Positions 7,415 to 17,017 of a DNA stretch of 64,000 nt are shown here, piece after piece. The stretch covers positions 8,753 through 72,752 of the forward strand of contig JBIIGI010000003.1 of assembly GCA_044236545.1 (NCBI GenBank), in the 5' to 3' direction. This DNA comes from UBA6821 sp044236545. GTDB lineage: Bacteria > Verrucomicrobiota > Verrucomicrobiia > Chthoniobacterales > UBA6821. The notes below the pieces were generated by a model. It ran no database searches, was not told where the DNA came from, and saw nothing but the letters and a program-made list of their open reading frames with translations. A program made the position numbers and the translations under genes. Position 1 is the first letter of the stretch, and the number at the start of each line of letters is the position of its first letter.

Positions 7415-9652
7415 ATGCCCCGCCATCTAGAGATAATCGCGGTCGCACTCACGTTACTCGCGGTAAGCTTGAACCTCTCCGCTTCCCCTGATTACCCGAC
7501 CATCGTGCGCATGACAGGCGGCATGGGCGAGTTCGATATCCAGTTGCTCGACACGAGTACACCTAAAACAACGGCAAATTTCCTCGGCTACGTGCAGCGC
7601 GGCAACTTCAACAATTCGATCATCCACCGCAGCGTGCCGGGATTCATCGTGCAGGGCGGGGGATTCAGGCTGCGGAAAAACGAGATCGCCCCGGTGCCGA
7701 CTCTAGCTCCGGTGACCAACGAACCGGTTTTCTCCAATGTACGCGGTACGGTGGCCATGGCCAAGTTGGGGGGCAATCCGCACAGTGCAACCAGTCAATG
7801 GTTCATCAATCTTTCCGATAAAAATGCCGACAATTTGGACGACCAGAACGGCGGATTCACGGTCTTCGGTTTCGTTTTGGGCAATGGCATGGTGGTGGCG
7901 GATGAGATCGCCGCACTGCCGAGATACAACGCGACCAACGAACTCGGCGGAGCTTTCGGTGAGTTGCCGCTGCGCAACCCCTCGCTGGATGTGGACAGCT
8001 TAGTGCTTTTCTCCAACGTGCGCCGCTTGGCCGCCGGCACGCAGGTTTTTCCCTTCGACTTCACGGAGAGGGACGAAGAGTTTTCCGCGGGTTTCGCCGA
8101 TCTTCCCCCCGATTACGATCCCAGCTGGTATCTGCTGCAAAGCAGTCGGACCAACCTCCCGGCCAACCTCGGCGGCAAACCAGCGCTTTTCATTTCGGGG
8201 GTCAACCGCAGCGACGATCTCTGGATGTATTGGAAACGCAAAGTGACCGGGCTTTTGCCGAACACGGTGTACGAGGCGACTTTTGACCTCGAACTGGCCA
8301 GCGCGGCGGCCGAGGGCATGGCAGGGGTCGGCGGTGCTCCGGGTGAGAGCGTTTTTCTCAAGGCTGGTGCCTCCACGGCCGAACCAATCGCTGTGATCGG
8401 TCGGGAGGGTTGGCTCCGCATGAACGTTGACAAAGGAAACCAGAAGCAACCGGGTATCGCGGCTTCTCTGCTCGGGCATGCGGCCAAGCCGGATGACGGC
8501 GGAAACAACTACGTCATCATCAGCCGCGACAACCGATCTTCACGCCTTCGTGCCACCACTGCGGGCGACGGGTCATTGTGGCTCTACTTTGGCTCGGATT
8601 CCGGATTCGAGGGCAAAACCAGCCTTTACTATACCAAGTTCACCGCCGTGCTGGAGCCCCTCAAAGGGCAAAATATCACCTTCATGCAGCCGGCCAGTCC
8701 TCAGGTGTATGCGCCGAACAAGACTTTTAGGGTGTCGGCGACCTCGACGTCGGGTCTGCCGGTCAGTTTCGAGAGTTCGGACACCAATGTGGCGACTATC
8801 TTGAGCAATGTGGTGACGATCAAAGGGGCTGGGGTGGTGGAGATCACTGCCAAGCAGGGTGGCAACGCGACTTTCTCGGCGGCGGCTGATGTGAAGAGGA
8901 CGGTTACCATCAATAAGTCCCCGCAAACCATAGCGCCCTTTATCAAGATCCCGGCTCAGGTCTACGCGCCGGACAAGACAGTGACGGTGACGACGGTGCC
9001 TGCGGCCACGAGCAAGTTGCCGGTGGTTTTGAGCGTGAAGATCGGCCCTGCGACGGTCGTGGGCAATGTGGTGACATTGAACGGAGTCGGAACGGTGATG
9101 TTGGCTGCCAACCAGGCGGGCAATGGCAACTTCAAGGCGGCGACGGAGGTAACAACCTCCTTTGCCGTGAACAAGCAAAACGTGGGCGCGGCGTTGGTGT
9201 TGAGCAACACCAACCACGTGTTTGACGGGACAGCCAAGGGTGTGACGGTGTCCACGACACCGCCCAATTTGGCCACGGTGGTGACCTACGCGGGATCGAC
9301 CAACCGTCAGACTAATGCCGGGACCTATGCTGTGGTGGCCACGATCAGCAATGAGAACTATCAGGGCAGAAAGAGCGGCAGTATGGTTATTGCCAGAGCT
9401 ACGCAAACAATCAGCTTTGCCGCGCCGGTGGTTCCGGTCTTTTCCAACAACGCGACATTCCCGCTTGTGGCCAGCAACAGTTCGGGCTTGCCGGTGAGAT
9501 TTGTCAGTGCGAACCCCGCCATTGTGACTGTCTTGGGGAATGTGGCGACGATCAAAGCGGCTGGTACGGTTGTGCTGACGGCGACCAATTCTGGCAATCG
9601 CAACTATAACGCAACCGGAGCGAGGCGGACGGTAACGGTGGCCAATCAGTAG
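7415..9652 (+). CDS. Secreted cyclophilin-type peptidyl-prolyl isomerase with Ig-like and MBG repeats
   Basis: A signal peptide covers about residues 1-23 (LEIIAVALTLLAVSLNLSAS). Residues ~28-200 form a cyclophilin domain: FNNSIIHRSVPGFIVQGGG, NEPVFSNVRGTVAMAK and SATSQWFINL match the core PPIase strands. The middle (~210-420) is a beta-rich region of unknown type. The C-terminal ~320 residues hold at least three Ig-like repeats with the pattern SGLPVxFxS...NVxTIKxxGxVxxTA and one MBG-type domain (FDGTAKGVTV...TNAGTYAVVATI). Cyclophilins speed proline isomerisation in folding; the fusion suggests an exported, possibly surface-bound protein. The protein ends directly after a repeat with no anchor motif. 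Confidence 0.8.
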   Translation: MPRHLEIIAVALTLLAVSLNLSASPDYPTIVRMTGGMGEFDIQLLDTSTPKTTANFLGYVQRGNFNNSIIHRSVPGFIVQGGGFRLRKNEIAPVPTLAPVTNEPVFSNVRGTVAMAKLGGNPHSATSQWFINLSDKNADNLDDQNGGFTVFGFVLGNGMVVADEIAALPRYNATNELGGAFGELPLRNPSLDVDSLVLFSNVRRLAAGTQVFPFDFTERDEEFSAGFADLPPDYDPSWYLLQSSRTNLPANLGGKPALFISGVNRSDDLWMYWKRKVTGLLPNTVYEATFDLELASAAAEGMAGVGGAPGESVFLKAGASTAEPIAVIGREGWLRMNVDKGNQKQPGIAASLLGHAAKPDDGGNNYVIISRDNRSSRLRATTAGDGSLWLYFGSDSGFEGKTSLYYTKFTAVLEPLKGQNITFMQPASPQVYAPNKTFRVSATSTSGLPVSFESSDTNVATILSNVVTIKGAGVVEITAKQGGNATFSAAADVKRTVTINKSPQTIAPFIKIPAQVYAPDKTVTVTTVPAATSKLPVVLSVKIGPATVVGNVVTLNGVGTVMLAANQAGNGNFKAATEVTTSFAVNKQNVGAALVLSNTNHVFDGTAKGVTVSTTPPNLATVVTYAGSTNRQTNAGTYAVVATISNENYQGRKSGSMVIARATQTISFAAPVVPVFSNNATFPLVASNSSGLPVRFVSANPAIVTVLGNVATIKAAGTVVLTATNSGNRNYNATGARRTVTVANQ

Positions 9653-9896
9653 ATCATGATGCCTTGGAGTCGGTTCGGCCCCAGATCCGGTAGAATGGGT
9701 CGCAATGTCTATTTCTAACTCCTCGCAGTGTTCTCTGGTGCTCAGCAGATACTGCACAGTCGCATGGACTGCTGACAGCCCTGACTACCTTTCGGCTAAC
9801 TTTCCCCCTTTGTTTGTGAGCCTGGGTGATGCCTCGGCGGGCAACGTGATTTATTCGTTCTCATCCGAAGGCAGCATCAGCGGAGACAGTCGCTGA

Positions 9897-10127
9897 GTAA
9901 GTATCACTTCGAGTAAGAGCCTCAAAAAGGAGCTTCAGCCGTCCGAGCGTGTGCGGATGCTGCTGAGTTGGTGGAACTCGGGATTCAATATCCATAGCAG
10001 TCGCCGGATCGCTCTTTCGAGCCGAGAAGATCTCGAGTGCCTCATCCGCAACCCCTTCTCGGAGGTGAAAATGCACCCCAATGATAAGGTGGAATCGACG
10101 ACCGGCTGGTTTTATGTTCCGTATTGA
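9897..10127 (+). pseudogene. C-terminal remnant of an IS91-type (Y2) transposase
   Basis: The frame is open from a stop at 9894 to the TGA at 10125-10127 with no proper start. It encodes WWNSGFNIHSSRRI followed by EDLECLIRNPFS and KMHPNDKV, which resembles the C-terminal part of putative transposases of the IS91/Y2 family (typically HSGFNVH..., then LARYIIRNPFS...KM). The N-terminal domain and catalytic tyrosines are gone. The segment 9653-9896 before it holds no supported gene. A 19-bp segment just after it (from about 10145, AGGCAAGCAATTC) recurs near 54329 with one mismatch. Confidence 0.6.
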
Positions 10128-10189
10128 TTCCCTGATGCTTTAGCAGGCAAGCAATTCATGATTCCCAGATTTCTTAACTTTCGGATCCG

Positions 10190-13105
10190 ATGACCGACGC
10201 TCAGGTCATCCGGATCAAGGGGGCGCGGCAGCACAACCTGCGCAACCTCGACGTTGAGATCCCGCGCAACAAGCTCGTGGTCATCACCGGGCCGAGCGGT
10301 TCGGGGAAGTCCTCGCTTGCCTTCGATACGCTCTTCGCCGAGGGGCAGCGTCGCTATGTCGAAAGTCTCTCGGCATACGCACGGCAGTTTCTCGACCAGA
10401 TGCAGAAGCCCGATGTGGATCACATCGAGGGACTCTCTCCCGCCATCGCCATCGAGCAGAGGATCGCCCCGCCGAATCCCCGCTCGACGATCGCCACGAC
10501 GACCGAGATCTACGATTACCTCCGTGTCCTCTACTCCTCGGTCGGGGTGCCCCATGATCCGAAGACGGGAGCCGCGGTGCGCCGCCAGTCGCCCCAGCAG
10601 ATCGCGACCGAGATCCTTTCCTGGCCCGAAGGAACCCGCATGATGCTGCTGGCTCCGCTTGTCAGGAACGAGGCAGGTGAGTTCCGCGATGTCATCGATC
10701 GCGCCCGACGCGAGGGATTTGTGCGACTGAGGATCGATGGCGAGATCATCGATCTGGGGCGCCCGGAGCCGATCAAACTTCTCAAGACCAAGAAGCACAC
10801 CATCGAGGCCGTGGTGGATCGTCTGGCACTTCGTCCCGAGGGCGAAGGGGAGGGAATCCGTCAACGCCTTCTCGATTCGCTCGAGACCTCGCTGCGCTGG
10901 GGAAACAACATGATCACCGTTCTGCATCAGGCACCCGGTGCGGCACCCGACGCTTGGGTGGAGAGGCCCTTCTCCACCGATTTCTGCAATCCGGAGACCG
11001 GATTCACAATGCCTCGTCTGACTCCCCGGCACTTTTCCTTCAACAGCCATCTCGGCGCCTGTCCAGCCTGTCAGGGAATCGGCACGGAGCCGTTCTGTGA
11101 TCCGGGCCTGCTCGTGGATCCCGAGATGACGCTCTCGAAGGGGGCGATCAGGCCGTGGCGGACTCCCGACAAGCGGATGGGGCAATACTATCAACTCGTT
11201 CTCGAAGCCCTCTGTGAGCAGACGGGAGCCGGTATCGATGTTCCTTTCCGCGACCTTCCCGAGGCATTCAAGCAGAAGCTTTTCCACGGAACCGGCGTGG
11301 AGTCGCTGGAGCTCGGCGGGACAAAAGGAAAAGGGGGGAGGGCGCCGCAGATCAGGCCGTTCGTGGGACTGGTGGCCATGGTGGAGAGGCAGATGGAGAC
11401 CTCGGCCAGCGAGTTGAAGAAGAACCGTCTGAAGGCCTACTTCGCGCGGAAGGCCTGCGCGACCTGCGGCGGGGCGCGCCTGCGTCCCGAGATCCTCGGG
11501 GTGACGCTTGAGAGCTTTGTTGGGCCGGACAAGAGGGAATGGAATATCGAGGAGTTCTGTGCGCTTCCCGCCTCCCGCGCCTGCGAGGTGCTGGCGGGGT
11601 TGCAACTCTCGGCTGCGGATCGCAAGGTGACGATGGATCTCCTGCGGGAGATCGGCGCCAGGCTGGGGTTTCTGGTCGAGGTGGGGCTCGGCTATCTCAC
11701 CCTCAACCGTGAAAGCGGGACGCTCTCCGGCGGCGAGGCGCAGCGCATCCGGCTTGCCACGCAGATCGGCTCCGGATTGGCAGGGGTGCTCTACGTGCTT
11801 GATGAACCGAGCATCGGCCTCCATCAGCGCGACAATGACCGCCTGCTGGGGACTCTCCGCGGACTCCGCGATCTCGGGAACTCGGTGGTCGTCGTCGAGC
11901 ATGACGAGGAGACGATCCTGGCGGCCGACCATGTGCTCGACATGGGGCCCGGTGCGGGGCCGAGGGGTGGGGAGATCGTGGCGACCGGCACACCTGCCGA
12001 GATCCTGGCCAATCCTGCCAGCCTGACCGGGCAATTCCTCTCCGGCACGGCGAAGATCTCGGTGCCCAGGATCCGTCATCGCCCCCCGGTGAAGGCCGCG
12101 CCGGGGCCGGGATGGCTCACCGTGACCGATGCCTCCGAGAACAATCTGAAGAACCTGACAGTCGGATTTCCCGTCGGTCTCTTCACGGTGGTGACGGGGG
12201 TTTCCGGAAGCGGGAAATCAACGCTGGTGAACGACATTCTTCACCGATCGCTTGCGCGCCAGTTCTACGGGGCGAAGGAGGCGCCGGGCGCCCATGGCCG
12301 CATTCTCGGGACAGAGGCCTTCGACAAGGTGGTGGTCATCGACCAGAGTCCGATCGGCCGCACGCCCCGCTCCAATCCCGCCACCTACTCCGGTGTCTTC
12401 GGACCGATCCGCGATCTCTTCAGCGGACTCCCCGCCGCCAAGGTGCGCGGATATGCCCCGGCCCGTTTCTCCTGCAACGTGAAAGGGGGGCGCTGTGAGC
12501 AGTGCGAGGGCGACGGGATGATCCGGATCGAGATGCACTTCCTCGCCGATGTCTTCGTGGAGTGCGAACTCTGCCGCGGGCGCCGATTCAATCGGGAGAC
12601 CCTCGAGATCTCCTACAGGGGGAAGAACATCGCCGATGTGCTGGAGCTTTCGATCGACGAGGCGGCGGGATTCTTCCGCTCCATCCCCGCCATCCACGGA
12701 AAGCTGGAGGTCCTGCAGGAGGTCGGTCTTGGCTACCTGAAGCTCGGCCAGTCGGCCACGACACTCTCCGGTGGGGAGGCCCAGCGCCTCAAACTCGCCT
12801 CCGAACTCTCCAAAAAAGCGACCGGCAGGACGCTCTACCTGCTCGACGAACCGACGACGGGGCTTCATTTTGCCGACATTCAGAAACTGCTGGAAGTGCT
12901 CCTGAGGTTGCGCGACGGCGGAAATACCCTCATCGTCATCGAACACAATCTCGAAGTCATCAAATGCGCGGACTGGATCATCGACATGGGCCCGGAGGGA
13001 GGGGAAGGGGGCGGACAACTCGTGACATGCGGAACGCCCGACGAGGTGGCGGAGCATTCCTCAAGCTATACGGGTCACTGGCTGGGGCGTGCCTTGCGGC
13101 GCTGA
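10190..13105 (+). CDS. uvrA: Excinuclease ABC subunit UvrA
   Basis: UvrA is the damage-recognition ATPase of nucleotide excision repair and works with UvrB in the cytoplasm. The 971 residues contain two ABC modules. Walker A GPSGSGKS is at residues 34-41 and GVSGSGKS is in the second module. The signature LSGGEAQRIRLA and its second copy LSGGEAQRLKLA precede the Walker B strands (YVLDEPSIGL, YLLDEPTTGL). Zinc modules are visible as CPACQG, CATCGG, CEQCEGDG and CELCRGRR. Near residue 120, where some UvrA proteins have HCPxCG, this one has HDPKTG. The end of the gene is overlapped by the next reading frame. Confidence 0.98.
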   Translation: MTDAQVIRIKGARQHNLRNLDVEIPRNKLVVITGPSGSGKSSLAFDTLFAEGQRRYVESLSAYARQFLDQMQKPDVDHIEGLSPAIAIEQRIAPPNPRSTIATTTEIYDYLRVLYSSVGVPHDPKTGAAVRRQSPQQIATEILSWPEGTRMMLLAPLVRNEAGEFRDVIDRARREGFVRLRIDGEIIDLGRPEPIKLLKTKKHTIEAVVDRLALRPEGEGEGIRQRLLDSLETSLRWGNNMITVLHQAPGAAPDAWVERPFSTDFCNPETGFTMPRLTPRHFSFNSHLGACPACQGIGTEPFCDPGLLVDPEMTLSKGAIRPWRTPDKRMGQYYQLVLEALCEQTGAGIDVPFRDLPEAFKQKLFHGTGVESLELGGTKGKGGRAPQIRPFVGLVAMVERQMETSASELKKNRLKAYFARKACATCGGARLRPEILGVTLESFVGPDKREWNIEEFCALPASRACEVLAGLQLSAADRKVTMDLLREIGARLGFLVEVGLGYLTLNRESGTLSGGEAQRIRLATQIGSGLAGVLYVLDEPSIGLHQRDNDRLLGTLRGLRDLGNSVVVVEHDEETILAADHVLDMGPGAGPRGGEIVATGTPAEILANPASLTGQFLSGTAKISVPRIRHRPPVKAAPGPGWLTVTDASENNLKNLTVGFPVGLFTVVTGVSGSGKSTLVNDILHRSLARQFYGAKEAPGAHGRILGTEAFDKVVVIDQSPIGRTPRSNPATYSGVFGPIRDLFSGLPAAKVRGYAPARFSCNVKGGRCEQCEGDGMIRIEMHFLADVFVECELCRGRRFNRETLEISYRGKNIADVLELSIDEAAGFFRSIPAIHGKLEVLQEVGLGYLKLGQSATTLSGGEAQRLKLASELSKKATGRTLYLLDEPTTGLHFADIQKLLEVLLRLRDGGNTLIVIEHNLEVIKCADWIIDMGPEGGEGGGQLVTCGTPDEVAEHSSSYTGHWLGRALRR

Positions 13106-15534
13106 CCCTCTGCTTGGGATCTCTCTTCGGTGAGGAGCCGACCAATGTTCCGGTTGATCCGGCCCGGGAGACCGACCTTGCCACAACGGCATCCTCGGAG
13201 CGCCTTCCGCAGGTTTCTGCCGCGGTGCTGCGCACCAGGATCCAGCAGGAACAGGATCCCGCGCGCAGGTTGGATCTGACCCGGCGACTGGTCGCCCTGC
13301 TGGTCTCCGGCGGTCGCTTTGACGAGGCCGTGGCCGTGGCCACGACGGCGGATGCAACAAAAGACCCCCTCCTTGCTTACTTCAAGGGCGTGGCTCTGCT
13401 CGGTACCGGGGAGAACCTCCCGGCACGCGATCTTTTCACCTCCCTCCTCGAATCGAAGGTCACGGTGCCAGGCATCCGATCCGACCAGATCGAGCTCGGA
13501 TTGGCCCGGGCCCTGCGCGGGGGAAATGATCCGGCGGCGGCCCTTGAGGCGTTGGCTCGGATCACTCCCGACTCACCCGTGGCCGAGGATGCCATCCTGG
13601 AGAGGGGGGCTGATCTTCTGGCATTGGGGAGGACCGGGGAGAGCCTCGACCTGATCCGTAACTTTTCCCCCGGCACCGACGAGGGAAAGGCCGCCGCCGC
13701 TTACCTGAAGGCGCTCGCGTTATGGCGTTCGGGAAATATCGCCGATGCCAGGAAGCTTTTTGCGGTGGTTCCCCCGGCCACTCCCTGGACAACCTCGGCC
13801 TCCACACTCGGGACGGCTCTCTGTCTCTCCGCCTCGGCAAGGCATCAGCAGGGGATCGATTTGCTGGAGAAGCGACTCGAGTCCGCGGATGAGACGCCGC
13901 TTCTTGAGGAACAGTTCCGATTGCTCGACCACCTCTACACGGCGGCGGCCACACCCGATACCAACCTGTTGAAAAAATGGTCGGGGGATACAACGAAGCC
14001 GATCCGTGGGCGTCTTGCCTCCTTCTATCAGGCAACGGGGGAATTGCGGCTTCGTCATCACGACAAGGCCGACTCATTGCTGGAGGCCTTCATCAAGTCC
14101 CATCCCGACGATCCTCTTTCGGATCAGGCAAGACTCCTGCTTGCCTCTTCGAAGCTTCAGCAGGGAAAGGCGTCGGAGGTCATGACATCTGCAGCCGATC
14201 GCCCCTCGGCCCCAGCGCCACTGCGCGCGCGGCTTGCCTATCTCAGGGGGCTTGCAGCGGCTTCCGCCGGAAGGACCGTTGAGGCGAAGGAGGCCTTCGA
14301 GTCCGCCGGAGTCCTCGATCCCTCCCTGGGTGCAGACGCCCTCTTCAACAGGACTGTGCTGATCGCCAAAGCGGATAGGGGTTCGCTCGACCTCTCGGAG
14401 GAGGCCCGCAGGATCGTGAAACTCCGGGACGGTGTCACTTCCCCGGAAATGGAGTTCCAGATCGCGCTTGATCTGGCGCGACGGGGGCAGGCATCCGGTC
14501 TCTCCATGCTGCAAACACTGGCTGAGAACACCTCGGATCCCTCGCTCAAGGGGCGCGCCCGGCTTGCCGCGGCGGAACTGAACATGAGGTCTGGCAGGGG
14601 GGACGCGGCCAACCGCGACCTGGCCAAGGCCGTGAGGGAGAATTCCGGTGAACCGGAGCGGGAGGAATACCTCGATGTTTTTCTCAAGGATACTGGAAGG
14701 AAATCCGACGATGCCGCCGTCATCACCGCGGCGCATGCATTCCTCAAGGCGCATCCCGATTCCCGCTTCGGACTCGAGGTCCGGCTGAAATTGGCAGAGG
14801 CCCTCCTCTCTTCGGGGGATGTGCAGGGTGCGCGGATCGAGTTCGAGCAGCTCGCCTTTTCGGGATCAGGAACCGATCTCGGTCGCCGCGCCCTCTTCCT
14901 CGCCGCTCAGTCGGCCGCGAGGGCGATGGATCCAGCCTCGATCGACGATTCCCTGATGCTCCTTGAACGGGTCGCATCCACCGGGGGCGGCGACCAACTG
15001 GTCTGGCAGGCGAGGCTCCAGCAGGGTGCGCTGAAAAACGCCCAGAATCTGCCGCTTGAGGCCCTGGCCATCTACGACAGGATCATCGCCTCCAGTGATC
15101 CCGATCCCGAACTCCGCGCCGCCGCGCTGATGGCCAAGGCCGACACGCTCCACCAACTGGCGGGCAGGGATCCGGCCCGAGACCGGGAGGCACTGCAGGT
15201 ATGGGGCCAGATCTCCACCGAGGGCACGATGCCGTTGCGTTGGCGCAATCAGGCCCTCTGCAAGAGCGGCATGGTCCTGGAGAAGCTCGGGGAGGGGGAT
15301 GCGGCGCTGGCGGCCTACTACGAGGCCTTCAAAAATCCCCGGACAACCGATCCCGAGCAGCAGTGGCATGACAAGGCCGCCTTCGACGCCGCCCGCCTTC
15401 TGGAGGCTAGAAAGCAGTGGAATGATGCCGTCGCCCTGTATGGCCAGATCATTTCAGAGGGGGGTCCGAGGGCCGATGAGGCCAAGGCGCGGCTCTCCAA
15501 GCTGAAATTGGAAAACTTTCTCTGGGAAAATTGA
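13027..15534 (+). CDS. Secreted tetratricopeptide-repeat protein
   Basis: The proposed start is the ATG at 13027, inside the last 79 bp of uvrA, because it gives a basic N-terminus followed by a hydrophobic signal sequence (LAGACLAALTLCLGSLFGEEP). Earlier starts in this frame would lie deep in uvrA. The 835-residue product is built of helical repeats of TPR type: repeated segments have the pattern of alternating small and hydrophobic residues, such as AIYDRIIASSDPDPELRAAALMAKADTL (shown here only as an example of repeat spacing) near 680. It probably acts as a periplasmic scaffold. No enzyme motif is visible. The overlap suggests co-transcription with uvrA, but no functional link is known. 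Confidence 0.78.
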   Translation: MRNARRGGGAFLKLYGSLAGACLAALTLCLGSLFGEEPTNVPVDPARETDLATTASSERLPQVSAAVLRTRIQQEQDPARRLDLTRRLVALLVSGGRFDEAVAVATTADATKDPLLAYFKGVALLGTGENLPARDLFTSLLESKVTVPGIRSDQIELGLARALRGGNDPAAALEALARITPDSPVAEDAILERGADLLALGRTGESLDLIRNFSPGTDEGKAAAAYLKALALWRSGNIADARKLFAVVPPATPWTTSASTLGTALCLSASARHQQGIDLLEKRLESADETPLLEEQFRLLDHLYTAAATPDTNLLKKWSGDTTKPIRGRLASFYQATGELRLRHHDKADSLLEAFIKSHPDDPLSDQARLLLASSKLQQGKASEVMTSAADRPSAPAPLRARLAYLRGLAAASAGRTVEAKEAFESAGVLDPSLGADALFNRTVLIAKADRGSLDLSEEARRIVKLRDGVTSPEMEFQIALDLARRGQASGLSMLQTLAENTSDPSLKGRARLAAAELNMRSGRGDAANRDLAKAVRENSGEPEREEYLDVFLKDTGRKSDDAAVITAAHAFLKAHPDSRFGLEVRLKLAEALLSSGDVQGARIEFEQLAFSGSGTDLGRRALFLAAQSAARAMDPASIDDSLMLLERVASTGGGDQLVWQARLQQGALKNAQNLPLEALAIYDRIIASSDPDPELRAAALMAKADTLHQLAGRDPARDREALQVWGQISTEGTMPLRWRNQALCKSGMVLEKLGEGDAALAAYYEAFKNPRTTDPEQQWHDKAAFDAARLLEARKQWNDAVALYGQIISEGGPRADEAKARLSKLKLENFLWEN

Positions 15535-15560
15535 CGGGTTAGGGCAAAATCCATCCCTTC

Positions 15561-16634
15561 ATGAGCTCACACATCAAACTCTTCAGCCCGGGACCCGTCG
15601 AGGTCTCCGAGAAAACTTTCCAAGCCTTCCGCAAGCCGATGATCGGCCACCGGGGCAACGATTTCAAAAAACTCTACGCCTCGGTCCAGCCCGGTCTCCA
15701 GCAGCTCTTCAAGACCGAGCGCCCCGTCTTCATCTCCACCTCCTCCGCTTGGGGCGTGATGGAGGGGGCCCTCCGCAACATCGTGAAGGGAAAGGTTCTT
15801 AACTGCATGACCGGCGCCTTCTCCGACAAGTGGAACGATGTCGCCAAGCGCTGCGGCTACGAGGCCGACAAGCTTCAGGTCGACTGGGGCAACCCGATCA
15901 CCCCCGAGCTCCTGAGGGAGCGTCTCTCCAAGGGTGACATCGACGTGGTGACCCTCATCCACAACGAGACCTCCACCGGGTGCATGAACCCGATCAAGGA
16001 ACTCACCGACGTCCTCAAGCAGTTCCCCGAGGTCCTTCTTGTCGTCGACACGGTCTCCTCCTTCTCCGTGCTCCCCGTCCCGATGGACGAACTTGGCATC
16101 GACGTCATGCTCACCGGCAGCCAGAAGGCGCTCGCCCTGCCTCCCGGCATGGCTCTCTTCTCCGTCTCCGAGAAGGCGATGAAGCGCGCCTCCGAGGTCA
16201 AGGGCCGCGGATACTACTTCGACTTCATCGAGTTCCAGAAGAACCACGAGGGAGACATGACACCGAGCACCCCGGTCATCTCGCACATCTACGCGCTTCA
16301 GTCGAAGCTCGAGGACATCGCCGCCGAGGGGCTGGAGAACCGCTACGCCCGCCACGCGGCCACCAACAAGCTCGTTGCCGACTGGGTCAAGGCCCGCGGC
16401 TGGGAGTTCTTCGCTCCCGAGGGATACCGCTCGCTCGGTCTCACCTGCGTGAAGAACAACAAGGGCGCCGACATCGCCGCCTGGATCGGCCGCCTCAAGG
16501 CCAAGCACTCCTGCATCATCGACGGGGGCTACGGAAAGATCAAAGGCGAGACCTTCCGCATCTCGAACATGGGTGACGAGACCGTGGAGACCATCTCCCA
16601 GCTACTCACCTGGCTCGACGACACCGCCGAGTAA
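15561..16634 (+). CDS. Class V aminotransferase (serine/alanine-glyoxylate type)
   Basis: This is a PLP enzyme of 357 residues. The N-terminal LFSPGPVEVSEKTFQAF and IGHRGNDFKKLY are typical of the alanine-glyoxylate/serine-pyruvate aminotransferase group. The PLP aspartate lies in VVDTVSSF and the Schiff-base lysine in TGSQKALALPPG. It would transfer an amino group from alanine or serine to a keto acid; the physiological pair cannot be fixed from sequence. Phosphoserine aminotransferase-like roles are an alternative. It follows the TPR gene after 26 bp and is followed directly by a structured repeat. Confidence 0.88.
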   Translation: MSSHIKLFSPGPVEVSEKTFQAFRKPMIGHRGNDFKKLYASVQPGLQQLFKTERPVFISTSSAWGVMEGALRNIVKGKVLNCMTGAFSDKWNDVAKRCGYEADKLQVDWGNPITPELLRERLSKGDIDVVTLIHNETSTGCMNPIKELTDVLKQFPEVLLVVDTVSSFSVLPVPMDELGIDVMLTGSQKALALPPGMALFSVSEKAMKRASEVKGRGYYFDFIEFQKNHEGDMTPSTPVISHIYALQSKLEDIAAEGLENRYARHAATNKLVADWVKARGWEFFAPEGYRSLGLTCVKNNKGADIAAWIGRLKAKHSCIIDGGYGKIKGETFRISNMGDETVETISQLLTWLDDTAE

Positions 16635-16730
16635 GGCTTGGGATTTTTGCGCCGCGCAGCGTTGCTGTTCGCTTGCCGTAGGTTTACTACGGCATTCGCT
16701 CACGACGCCTCGCGCGGCATCAAAACTTCC
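16635..16730 (+). repeat. Structured inverted-repeat element, copy 1 (after the aminotransferase gene)
   Basis: Immediately after the TAA lies GGCTTGGGATT, then an outer stem GCCGCGC (16651-16657) with GCGCGGC (16712-16718), and an inner hairpin GCCGTAG (16675-16681) with CTACGGC (16687-16693) around a 5-nt loop. The block ends in CATCaaaACTTCC. A second copy with the same layout lies after metH at 52311-52403. The inner stem differs in sequence between copies but is kept as a stem, with one mismatch in copy 2. It may act as a terminator or RNA-stabilising hairpin, or be a mobile REP-like element. Confidence 0.65.
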
Positions 16731-17017
16731 GGCGCCTTATACCATCTCCACTCTTATTCCCGTGAAATCAGCTGGTTCTTTCGGCGATGGGCGTTGTTGT
16801 TATCCCTCGGGTTATCTTCAGATAGCCCTGGGTCTTCCGCCTAGCCCATCACCAAAATCCCTTCGCTAATTCCACCAGACTAATCATGGAAATGGTATTA
16901 CAGGCTGTACTTCAGCTTCAGTCTATCCACCTTTTCTTCTAGATCGGATTCATAAACCTGCGCTCGCTGATTCCCTTCAGCCTTCAGTCTTCAGCCTAAA
17001 CCCCTTCCGTCCCCACC
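16731..17017. other. Gap upstream of ileS
   Basis: No gene is seen. A 7-bp inverted repeat GATGGGC (16786-16792) and GCCCATC (16844-16850) could close a larger hairpin. Just before ileS is a pyrimidine-rich stretch with three imperfect CTTCAGC/CTTCAGT units. No T-box leader features (specifier loop, conserved T-box sequence) were recognised. Confidence 0.35.

Noticed and set aside
9705..9896. 63-codon plus-strand frame
   Set aside because: No ribosome site, family or neighbour support; lies in a degraded region next to the transposase remnant.
10112..12079. 655-codon open frame on the minus strand
   Set aside because: Antisense to uvrA with no recognisable motifs.
12502..13026. Upstream extension of the TPR protein inside uvrA
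   Set aside because: This part is a shadow of uvrA; the ATG at 13027 gives a signal peptide and is the better start.
16731..17017. T-box leader upstream of ileS
   Set aside because: Hairpins exist, but no specifier loop or T-box consensus was found.
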